From assembly GCA_942159475.1 (NCBI GenBank), contig OW804099.1:9005954-9069953 (forward strand): a stretch of DNA of 64,000 nucleotides, in the 5' to 3' direction. Shown piece after piece: positions 46,040-54,692 of this stretch. Made by a program: the position numbers and the translations under genes. The first letter of the stretch is position 1. Every line of letters starts with the position of its first letter. The notes under the pieces were generated by a model. The model saw only the letters and a list, made by a program, of their open reading frames with translations. It had not been told where the DNA came from and did no database searches. The stretch comes from Sthenelais limicola. Taxonomy: Eukaryota > Annelida > Polychaeta > Phyllodocida > Sigalionidae.

Positions 46040-46826
46040 TTTATTCGATTGTTTACATACGGTCCCTATCGAGAAATCTTTTTTTCCATTCCACTTTGAT
46101 TTTGGTGTTAAAAGATTCTCTACTATTCTCACTTCTCAAGTCACCCGGGAGACTGTTCCATAATCTTCTCCCCCTATCGTACACACTGTTCTTCCATCTG
46201 TTTTAATGTGCTCTACATATTTTCAGCATATTCGCTTGTCTATTTCTTAATGCTAAACCGTTGTTAGTTAGGGGTTCGTATCTGTCTTTCCTTGTGAAAA
46301 ACAGTTTTAGGGTTGTGATCTCTGCTCGTTCTATCAGGGGTAATAAACCCGACTTTTCTCTTATCTGGTCGTTGGTATTATCTTGCCCAAAGGCCAGTCG
46401 CAAACGTTTGTTCCATACACACTGGATTTTTTTCTTTAAGTTTTTACCTACATTCAGCAGTAAGAAATTCGCAAATTCTAGAATCGGTAAGACGTATGTC
46501 TTTACCAACATTCCACAAATTTTGGAGGACATATATTTGCGCCGTCTTCTAATTTCAGCCAGTTTCCATGTGGCTGTTCGAATCTGCTTTTCTACATGGT
46601 TTTTCATGGACAAGTCGTTTGATATGATTACCCGAAGATATTTGAAAGTTTTTACATTTTCAACTAATTTTAGGGGCTGCATATTGGCGATGACCTGCCT
46701 CTTACCAAAAAGCTGATACTTGGTCTTTTTAGCATTTGCTTCTAGGCGATTATCGAAACACCATTCTGCATACGTATCTATGGAATTCTGTGCCTTCTGA
46801 TGTAGGGTGGTGGCATCCTCACTCCC
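46040..46826 (-). pseudogene. LINE reverse transcriptase C-terminal fragment
   Basis: Read on the minus strand from 46826: a TTLHQKAQNSIDTYAEWC segment, LEANAKKTKYQLFG, FKYLRVIISNDLSMK, then WKLAEIRRRRKYMSSKICG, LPILEFANFLLLNVG, WNKRLRLAFGQDN, and past a stop at 46203 a RLWNSLPGDLR segment near 46150. This is the palm end, thumb and C-terminus of a non-LTR RT. 5'-truncated; the catalytic YADD-type motif is not included. Confidence 0.8.
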
Positions 46827-46829
46827 CTA

Positions 46830-48240
46830 TGTGCAAGATTGCAATCCTGACCTAGTTCTCACCTGGAACTTTTGACCTGATTCTGACCTGGTGCTTTACT
46901 AGTGGAAATCGTAAACAGTTGTGAGGCTCAAACTTGATTTAATAATGCTCTATGGACCCGATTTATAAATACACTACTGATGCTCTCAATGATGCACTAC
47001 TGACCAGGTGTATTTACTGCGATTCTGATGCTCTCAATAATGCTCTATTGGCCAGGTTAAAAAGCGCACTTATGATGCACTCAATGAGGCACTTTCATTG
47101 CTCTGAAGGAGAGGTGTATATTTTTTCACAGAAAGGTTTGAAGGATATCTATATTCCCAAAGAATTTCAAAGAAGGTTTAGAGGATTGCATGCATCGTTT
47201 TATTTTCATCAATTATACCATCCTATTTGTAAGCCTTATTGCATAGAGTGTGACATAGTGGCATTCAGGTGATACTCCAGTTGTTTGATCACTCTGCCTC
47301 ACCCAAGCCACTATAGGGACAATCTGTATGTATAAGTATAGGGGTGTTTTGATGATAACGTTTTTCAATATCAAACAGATAAATTATACAAATTATCTAT
47401 AGAAGGATATCACTTATAATATCCCTAATTACATGATGGAGAACATTCATAGTGTATAAATTTCACAAAAGTGTAATAGTGGTGCTTCCATTGTAAAATA
47501 AATTGTAAATACAACCAAGTGCATGACATGACCCGCTACCTAGTGAAGAGTGCCGCCACCTAGTGAGAACAAGCCTGTTGTGCATAGGAAAATCCGCCCC
47601 TGCATGCAAAAGTGCAACTGACCAGTCACAAAAGTGCAATCCGCTCAAAAAAGCAGTTTTGCACCTGCTTTTTCGAATATACCAATATATCTAGTATAAA
47701 ATCAAAGATGGTTTTATCATATGTGATGTGTTCCAGGAAAATGAGTCACAGGTCCCAAAAATTATATTTTTGAAAGTGGTTTTTTTCACAAGATCTCTTT
47801 ATCGAAATGCTCTCATTTCTAGAGGGTTTAGCATTTATAATCATATAAATCCATGTAACAAATTTCAGGACAATTTATTAAATGTATTCTTGCGTTTTGA
47901 AGGCCTTTGTATGGAATTTATTTAGTTACTTTACTGGTAATTGTCCATCCAGAAACATTTATTGGTTATAGTCATTAGTAGAACGGCAGAATTAATTGAG
48001 GGACTATGGTTTACCCCTTACATTAGAAATGGTAGCTAATGGTATATGAAATGTTGTCACACCTAGCTTCTCAGTTAGAAGCTTGTGCTGCGGCACTGCA
48101 CCATCTATCCCTCCAAAGTGAGCTAGGGTGACACAAAACCAAGGCGAATTTTGAAGGTGTGCCGCCATAGTTCTATGTTTTTTTGTAGGCATGATTTATC
48201 ATTTTTCCGGATGAAATGAAAGTTCCAGTTAATAGTATAG
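46830..48240. other. Intergenic, no gene recognised
   Basis: Open frames of 106 codons at 46952-47272 and 65 codons at 47728-47925 have no recognisable domain and no supporting context. The region is AT-rich and probably old mobile-element sequence. Confidence 0.4.
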
Positions 48241-48310
48241 GACAAGCTGCATGAAATTGAAGAAGTAATCATTGGAATCGGCGTGATCTCATCTTTTCAA
48301 ATATAAATGA

Positions 48311-48904
48311 AAAATCGACTTGCAACTTGTGACTCGTTTTTCTGTAAGACATGCCCCTAAATCTGATAAGGACGAGATAGGGGATGTCAAAGTGACGCCA
48401 GTTGATGTCAGGAGTGACAGTGTCAATATGGGTGAAACTCTAGCAACGTCGTCGAAGGTCACAAGAGGATTACCAAATCTAATCTCTAAAGTACATGTCA
48501 AATCTAAGAAAGGTGAAAATTCTAAATCGCATATGAAGACAAAAACCACTAATACTCTGGTTTATTCAAAACAAATTGGGGTGAATAAGGAAAAGACTAA
48601 TTTTCGAAAGCCGGTCACACCAGTCGCGGCGATGTCACAAAAGGCAACAACGTCAAAGGCTGGGAAGGGGTTGGCGCAGTCACGTAAAATGTCAGATAAA
48701 GATAAAGGTCTACTCAACTCTAAATCTAAGGCTCAAGATAAAGCAATAGAAATTAAACTGAGTGAGGAAGTGATTAGACAAATAAAAGACAAAGTAGATG
48801 AAGAAATGGTCAGTCACATAACTGACACGATACAAGTCACCGAACAAAAAATGAAAATCAATTATATCAAAATTATGAATGAGGCAGTACAAAAAGGGCC
48901 TCCA
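48311..48904 (+). pseudogene. ORF1 N-terminal part of NADAR LINE
   Basis: Open from 48311 after a TGA at 48308; the first in-frame ATG is at 48428. Lys/Ser/Thr-rich and very basic (VHVKSKKGENSKSH, KAGKGLAQSRKMSDKDKG), then a helical charged stretch (EEVIRQIKDKVDEEMVSHIT). It is in the same frame as 49001-50437 but is cut at about 48905 by a retro-insertion, so it is most likely the N-terminus of the same ORF1. No known domain; a nucleic-acid-binding role is inferred from charge and position. Confidence 0.6.
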
Positions 48905-49000
48905 GGAAGATCACCTTGGTGAGGACCGTGTCCTTTTCTAATTATTATATCTCTTTGTATATGTAATATGTGAATAAAAGTTTTATATATATATATATAA
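48905..49000 (+). mobile_element. Short LINE/SINE-like 3' tail inserted in ORF1
   Basis: CAGGAAGATCACCTTGGTGA..., GTGTCC, GTGAATAAAAGTTTTATATA with a (TA)n end. It resembles 11495-11585, so it belongs to a dispersed retro-tail family. It introduces stops (TGA at 48920, TAA at 48998) into ORF1. Length is close to a multiple of three because both sides remain in the same frame. Confidence 0.65.
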
Positions 49001-50437
49001 CTTGAAGTAGCAGCGATCTACAAGCAAATCGAACATTTGAATAGGAAACTGGAAAACACTTTTAAGTGGGCAGAAAGTAGATTTGGGGGACTTAATGTTA
49101 GACTAAAGGAAATTGAATCCTCGTACCCAAAAGTAATAGAGGCCACGAGAGAAATAGAAAAAGACGGAGATATGTTTGGTAAATGGGCCGAGCTCATGAA
49201 GAAACATGGTGGGTCGACTGACGTGACAGCTAGGGATGAAATCAGACAAATGAATCGTGACATTAATGAAGCGGTACTTGACATCAGAGAGCAAATGAAA
49301 ACATTCGGTAAAGATTTGAACGGCACAAATGAACTTTTCATAGACTTGAACACTAAAATCAATGGACTGAACAAAAATGTTGAAGAGATACAAAGTATCA
49401 AAAAAGAAGCAACGACTGATCCAAAAGTGGACGGATCCACCCATTTAATTATGGAAGGTATCCCAGAGCATTGGGACAAGTTCAAAATCAGAAATGGACA
49501 AATGACCCAGACTCAGGAAAACACACCCAGATTTGTTCATAACTTCCTAAACTCTGTTATGTCGATAGGGGAAGGTATGATCATTGAAGCGTACCGAGTC
49601 GGCCTACCTAAGAGAGGTCTAACGCGTGCGATATATATTGATCTTAACAACCCTGAAACAAAAAAGTCAGTACTAAATAAATCCAAAGATTTGAGAAGGA
49701 AGTCAAAAGTGAATTTTTGGTTCAACAAATATCAGCCGGATAGCAAGGAAAGTGGACATAGAATGCTAATTGACTGCCACAAATTACTTAGGCTTAAAAA
49801 TATCGATGCTGACCTAATTCTGAGTCACATAAAAATAGGCAACACTGTTTATTCACGAAAGGATGCACATAGCCTACCTAATGGTTGTAGACCGATTGAC
49901 GTTTCCCATATACCAACCGAAGACGGTGGGATAGGTTTTCATGGGGAAAATAGCCCGCTATCTAACTTTTATCCTTGTCAAGTAGAAATTAATAAAATAA
50001 CATATCCCTCAGCCGAGCACGCCTATCAGGCGCAAAAGGCGCACCACTTTAAACGGCCGGATGTGGCATGGAAAATGAGACAAACAAGAAGCCCCGCCTA
50101 CGTGAAGAGTTTGGGTGACAAACTGGATCTTGCAGCCACTCCGCAGCAAAGAGCAGAGTGGAAAAAGGTAAATGAGGCTATACTGAAAAATGTCGTCGCG
50201 CAAAAATTTCAGGAAAATAAATTTTGCAGCAAAGTGCTACTAAACCCTGACATCACCCGTTTTTATGAGGTTACAACATCTAAGAAATGGGGGATAGGCC
50301 GACGAGTGCGGAGCGTGCTCACAGCTAATGGCGGACGTGTAGGACTAAAGGTCAACACGTTTGTTGGGGAAAATCGATTTGGACTAATTCTAGGTGAAAT
50401 CAGAGCGGATCTAAACAGGAAAAAGCACTCAAAGTAG
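49001..50437 (+). CDS. LINE ORF1 protein with C-terminal NADAR domain
   Basis: Open in frame from 49001; no ATG near the start because the true N-terminus lies before the insertion. Numbering from 49037 (466 residues): 1-125 coiled coil; about 136-275 a region like LINE ORF1 RNA-binding parts (LIMEGIPEHW, IIEAYRVGLPKRG, SKDLRRKSKVNFWF, HRMLIDCHKLL); about 299-426 a NADAR domain with GENSPLSNFYPC, YPSAEHAYQAQKA, VVAQKFQENKFCSKVLL and the closing KKWGIGRR. The family's key acidic residue in the AEH segment and the WGxG end are present. NADAR proteins (YbiA family) are N-glycosidases acting on riboflavin intermediates, and some remove ADP-ribose from guanine. Here it would act with ORF1-bound RNA or DNA; that is inference. 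Confidence 0.8.
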   Translation, partial: LEVAAIYKQIEHLNRKLENTFKWAESRFGGLNVRLKEIESSYPKVIEATREIEKDGDMFGKWAELMKKHGGSTDVTARDEIRQMNRDINEAVLDIREQMKTFGKDLNGTNELFIDLNTKINGLNKNVEEIQSIKKEATTDPKVDGSTHLIMEGIPEHWDKFKIRNGQMTQTQENTPRFVHNFLNSVMSIGEGMIIEAYRVGLPKRGLTRAIYIDLNNPETKKSVLNKSKDLRRKSKVNFWFNKYQPDSKESGHRMLIDCHKLLRLKNIDADLILSHIKIGNTVYSRKDAHSLPNGCRPIDVSHIPTEDGGIGFHGENSPLSNFYPCQVEINKITYPSAEHAYQAQKAHHFKRPDVAWKMRQTRSPAYVKSLGDKLDLAATPQQRAEWKKVNEAILKNVVAQKFQENKFCSKVLLNPDITRFYEVTTSKKWGIGRRVRSVLTANGGRVGLKVNTFVGENRFGLILGEIRADLNRKKHSK

Positions 50438-50495
50438 TAGATTGGACTGGTACTGACTCTAACAACCATCTAGTCGGTTAATCACGTCAGTAGAA

Positions 50496-51224
50496 ATGGA
50501 TAGGCCAAGGAGACAGCTACTTGTCCTCTGCGGTTCACGAGGTGCAGGGTTACGACACCTCATTCATGACAAGGCGTCAGACATTGATTCGCAAGTATTC
50601 TCTGTACCCGGTGCGGACACGGTGTCATTAATAACGAGTGCAAAAAGGACTATAATGGTTAGCAGGCCCACTACTGTATTCGTTCTGTCTGGAATCTGCA
50701 ATTTGACAAGGAAAGACAGAACCACGAAAGAGGTAGGGTTACGTTATGAGTCTGAAACAGAGGTTGACACTAGGACAACAGACGATATGATACGAGCTAT
50801 AAGGTTGATTGAGGGATACTCGCCTCAGAATGCTTCACCCCCAGTAATAGTGTTTGGTACCACCTTCGGGATGGATCTAGTGACTTACAATAAACATTCT
50901 GCCGAGCACAACTGGCGACTGAGAAGATTACTAACCGAGTCGAAACTCAACGCAATATCCGAAGATCACGAGTCATTGAATCGCCTAGTGAAAGCCTTCA
51001 ATACCAGTGTTCAGAGGGGTAACGGTACCAGGGGCCTACCATCCGTCCATATAGGCTCGCTGATCCACGTCCATAGGGCAAGCAGAAGAACAAAGACTAC
51101 GAATAGGCCAGTGTTTGACGCATTGTACCACAAATTAGCTGGTGATGGATGTCATCTCACTCAAGAATTGAAGGACAGTGTCGCTGATAGAATCATCGTG
51201 GCGTACAGAAAAATTAGTGATTAA
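50496..51224 (+). CDS. SGNH-hydrolase-like protein of the LINE
   Basis: 242 residues from ATG 50496, 58 nt after the ORF1 stop. The layout fits an SGNH/GDSL esterase fold: LLVLCGSRGAGLRHL near the start (block I, with GSR in place of GDS), VFSVPGADTVSLI (block II glycine), VFVLSGICNLT (block III, Asn present) and GDGCHLTQEL near residue 222 (block V D-x-x-H). SGNH esterase domains are known in ORF1 of some CR1-type LINEs, usually within ORF1 itself. The nucleophile block deviates, so catalytic activity is uncertain. No signal peptide is seen. Confidence 0.55.
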   Translation: MDRPRRQLLVLCGSRGAGLRHLIHDKASDIDSQVFSVPGADTVSLITSAKRTIMVSRPTTVFVLSGICNLTRKDRTTKEVGLRYESETEVDTRTTDDMIRAIRLIEGYSPQNASPPVIVFGTTFGMDLVTYNKHSAEHNWRLRRLLTESKLNAISEDHESLNRLVKAFNTSVQRGNGTRGLPSVHIGSLIHVHRASRRTKTTNRPVFDALYHKLAGDGCHLTQELKDSVADRIIVAYRKISD

Positions 51225-52357
51225 TAACAAAATTAGAGAGCATGTTTGCTGATGACCACATATTCATAGGCTAACCTAGGGAAGATGGCGCTCAATAGAA
51301 CCCTTCCTACCTGGGGGCACCATGTTATGATGGCAGTAATATCGCATGAATTCTTGAATTAAAACACTGAGTAATATTTTTTAGCTTATAGTAAAAAACT
51401 CTGACACTGCTGATTATCAGACTACGATGGAAAATGAGGAAGACAGATCATGAAGCCGGTGAGAGGAACTGTTTATTTGATCTGAGTAGCTGTTTACTGG
51501 GAAAAACACTGCATCTGAACATTATCTGAATAAGATAACCAAAATACTTCAACTGAAGGCGATAACTATAGAATGATAAGGGAAGTAAAAAAGACAGTAT
51601 CTCGGTGATGAAACCATCTAGTGTAAACAAGGGACTATGGGGTAACATTATCAGTAGTATTATCAGCTGGTGATACTATACCGGGGACGTGGAAAGTTTA
51701 ATATTGTTTAAAACGTGGTATAAGCCGTAAAAATAATAATATAATAGTGCTATTGTTATAGCAAAAATAAGTATCAAGAGCATCTTCACTTGTACTATGT
51801 ACTAAAACAAATGAGGTATTGCTATGATGTAAAGAATTGAATTTTGAAAGAAAGTTGTTTAATGAAGCAACAAAGAATGACATATTTCTCAGTGGTACTG
51901 TCAAAAACTCTGGTGTGAAAGTGAGATTTAGGAAGATTTTGAAGACGGACAGGCGCTCAACAGAACCCTGAAAGTCTCTCTGGATCCGAATAAATTATCA
52001 TACAATACTAGATAGATGTCAACCCACTTGGGAATGATACAAAATTGCTAATTGCTTATGATTAATTGATCGAATAGTGAAGTAAAACATTGTAAATGAT
52101 AGATAAGTAGGTGAAATCGAGTGAAACACAGAAATGTCGATTCCCTGCTGAAAGTCTAATTCCTTGAATTAATCGTCCTAGGGCTATGCGATCTCTCATA
52201 ACACATTGTTAGATTGATATCAAGACAATGGGAGACAAAGGGAGCTGGTCGTGTACCGGGGGGAAAGGGTTTTGTTATTCATTTAGCTTATATATGTTAG
52301 GGATTCAGGGATGTTGCCCACACAAAGAGGGGCTATTGATGTACATTATTACTTGTA
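51225..52357. other. Spacer between LINE ORFs
   Basis: No coding region of note. The phrase GCGCTCAATAGAACCCT at about 51290 recurs as GCGCTCAACAGAACCCT near 51953, so part of the spacer may be an old duplication or the leader of a second element copy. Confidence 0.4.
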
Positions 52358-53260
52358 ATGGATAAACTAAATGGGATAAATGATGACAGTAACGATTCAA
52401 AAATGTTTAAAGATCTAAGGGGACTAAAATTCGTAACGTGGAATGTTAGAAGTATCATGCCAAAATTTAATCAAATTGAAAAGTTTATGGTCGATATGGA
52501 GCCACATCTGGTATTAATCCAGGAAACCTGGCTAAACGGGGGGACGTCAGATAATAGGCTTAACTGTTGTGGCTACAACTTATGTAGGTATGATAGGAAG
52601 GTTAAAAGAAGGGGGGGGGGTTTAATAGCTTATGTACACTCCTCAATAGATATCAACACAAAAGGGTTTGAAGAACTTTGGGAATCAAACAAGGATATTG
52701 AAATCCAGGTTTTTGAAATAAACAAGAAATTTATGAAGAGTAAGGTTATTTTGAATGTATACAGACCCCCACAGGGGAACCTATCTAGGGCTTTAGAAAT
52801 TTTAGAGAAAGTAATTGAAAAAGTTATAACGGCTAAGGAAATCTTAATAATGGGCGATTTCAATTATGACGCACAAAACTTAGAGGAAGGGAAATCAGCT
52901 GGGGCGGAATTATTCAAAAATTTGCTACTAAAATTCAACATACAACAGATAGTCAAAGAAAAAACTAGGATAAGTAAAAAATCAGCTACCGTAATAGATC
53001 ATATATATACGAATACCAAGAATATTAACCAGGTGGGGACACTTAACATAAACATAAGCGATCACCTACCGGTGTACCTTCAGATCAAGAAAGAAAAGAC
53101 AAGATATAAAGTAGAAACCTTTTCCGCAAGGAATACCAAATTCTTAGATATAAAAATATTAGGCGAAATCCTAGCAGACATGGACTGGACTGAACTGTAT
53201 CAAACCAGGGATGTTAATGTTGGTTGGAATATAATATATAAGAAAATATGCACGATTTGA
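52358..53260 (+). CDS. APE-type endonuclease domain of LINE ORF2
   Basis: 300 residues from ATG 52358. All main motifs of the exonuclease-endonuclease-phosphatase fold are visible: TWNVRSI (catalytic Asn), QETW (Glu), VYRPPQG, IMGDFNYDA (Asp/Asn), IDHIYTN and the closing SDHLPVYL (Asp-His pair). A poly-G run (GGGGGGGG at 52613-52620) codes the RRGGGL segment. In LINEs it nicks target DNA to prime reverse transcription. The frame ends at 53258-53260 by a stop in the linker, so ORF2 is broken here. Confidence 0.85.
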   Translation: MDKLNGINDDSNDSKMFKDLRGLKFVTWNVRSIMPKFNQIEKFMVDMEPHLVLIQETWLNGGTSDNRLNCCGYNLCRYDRKVKRRGGGLIAYVHSSIDINTKGFEELWESNKDIEIQVFEINKKFMKSKVILNVYRPPQGNLSRALEILEKVIEKVITAKEILIMGDFNYDAQNLEEGKSAGAELFKNLLLKFNIQQIVKEKTRISKKSATVIDHIYTNTKNINQVGTLNINISDHLPVYLQIKKEKTRYKVETFSARNTKFLDIKILGEILADMDWTELYQTRDVNVGWNIIYKKICTI

Positions 53261-53266
53261 GATAGG

Positions 53267-53749
53267 ATGTGTCCGATAAAACAATTTAAGAATGTTAGAA
53301 AAACCCCAGTCTGGTACGATAAAAATATTATTCAAAGCGGGAAAGATAGGGATAAAGCATTCAGAATTGCAAAAAAAACTGGTAATGAGGCAGACTGGCA
53401 AAAAGCCAGAAAGCTCAGAACTAACGTTAATACACAAGTCAAAATGGCAAAAAGGCGCAAATTAATGACAATAGGAACGACCCACATAAGTTTTGGGAAA
53501 TTTTAAAACCATTGGTATCTGACAAAAATGTAAAGAGTAAAAATGAAATATTAATTGAAAAAAATAACACGAAACTACGGGGAAAGGATGCGAGTGAGGC
53601 ACTGAATGACTTCTTTGTAAATGTAGGGCCCGATCTCGCCAGTAAAATTGTAAAGACAGGTAATACAAATGAAACAACCGTACCAGAGTTCATACAACCA
53701 AAAAACCCCTTCAGTTTCACAAAAATAAATGAAACAAGTGTAGTGAATC
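53267..53749 (+). pseudogene. LINE ORF2 linker, broken, RT missing
   Basis: Continues the linker in two frames (TPVWYDKNIIQSGKDRDKAF and WQKARKLRTNVN, then after a frameshift near 53500 KFWEILKPLVSDKN, ASEALNDFFVNVGPDLA). This is the region that precedes the RT in CR1-like LINEs. It stops at the LTR boundary at 53750. Confidence 0.75.
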
Positions 53750-54232
53750 TGTGTCGCAGGTTCGTTTCCCTTGGCGTATTCGAAGCTTATTAATCGAGAG
53801 TTTATATAGAACAAAAGGAACAAAGGCAGGCGCTACCTGTTCACTTGGGTTTTATTGTGAGGTGTTCGGAACTGGCATCAGTTCGCTTCCAGACCTGACT
53901 AGACTGCGGATTTCGGATCACCTGGCCAGCCAGGTAACCCTCATCCAAAGGTGTCTATCAGACCTATACAACAACAATCAACATTTCACAATCAGAGGTA
54001 TAAGTAACACTGTCCACACTGAGAGGTTTATCATGGCCTCTACAGCTTACATTAAATGGTAGAAACCCAGGTCGTGGTTACTATCGACCAACAGCTGGCT
54101 GCTGTTAAATATATAAAAGGCGACAGGCAAAACATATCATTTAGACTAAAAAGTCCCGCGGACCAGTAGTGACCACTGGGGAGGTTCGGACGAACTAACC
54201 CTCAGCGGCCACCTAAACCCAATAACACCACA
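53750..54232 (-). repeat. Probable 3' LTR
   Basis: Read on the minus strand it starts TGTGGTGTTATTGGG and ends CTGCGACACA, i.e. TG...CA. It directly follows a polypurine tract. It holds a TATATAAA-type box and an AATAAA signal (minus-strand sense, near 53860). The left neighbour is interrupted LINE sequence with GAATC as the expected 5-bp target duplication. The partner LTR is not in the window. Confidence 0.65.
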
Positions 54233-54250
54233 ATACCCCCTTTTTTCTTT
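54233..54250 (-). promoter_or_regulatory. Polypurine tract
   Basis: Minus-strand AAAAGAAAAAAGGGGG next to the LTR, the expected primer for plus-strand synthesis in LTR retroelements. Confidence 0.65.
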
Positions 54251-54692
54251 TAAGAGTTTGAAAAGAAAAATCTTGAAAACTCGATAGGGTATAAGAAAAG
54301 TAAAAGTCTACAAGTAGGAGCATATAGTGTGTCCTCTCTACAATGAACAAATAGATCAATCTTATGAAAACTTCAGGAATCGACAAATAGAAGCATTCTG
54401 TGTCCTAACTAATGTGAACAATTATCCGAAGTAAGAAAGAAAATTTATGAAGAACCTTTTCACGTTTGACAGGCAGGAGCATATAGTGTCCTCACTAACA
54501 AGCAAACAATCTGTTCTACAGAACTTATTTTATGAAAAAGGCTATCACTTTCATTATTGTAGACTTCACGTAAATGTCGGCGCCACACACCAGGGTCATG
54601 ATCCGAGGATCCAGGGCATCCGAACAGCATCCGAGGTGGTTAAATCGGGTCGAAGGGCGGTCCAGTCATCATCGTCCATGCGTTTCCTCCGT
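54251..54692. other. Untranslated 3' region of the LTR element
   Basis: Between the ORF3 stop and the polypurine tract. No coding region; contains a direct repeat around GAGCATATAGTGTCCTC (about 54318 and 54477). Confidence 0.45.

Larger units (their letters stand above)
48242..53749 (+). mobile_element. NADAR-carrying LINE, interrupted at the RT
   Basis: The order ORF1 (basic N-terminus, coiled coil, RRM-like/CTD-like region, NADAR domain), SGNH-like ORF, APE-type endonuclease, linker to RT is that of a non-LTR retrotransposon with extra domains. It is broken by a small retro-insertion at about 48905-49000, by frameshifts near 53260 and 53500, and by insertion of the minus-strand LTR element at 53750. 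The RT domain should continue beyond the right edge of the window. Left boundary is approximate. Confidence 0.7.

Noticed and set aside
46952..47925. Open frames of 106 and 65 codons
   Set aside because: No recognisable domain, no repeat or element context, ordinary length for AT-rich DNA.
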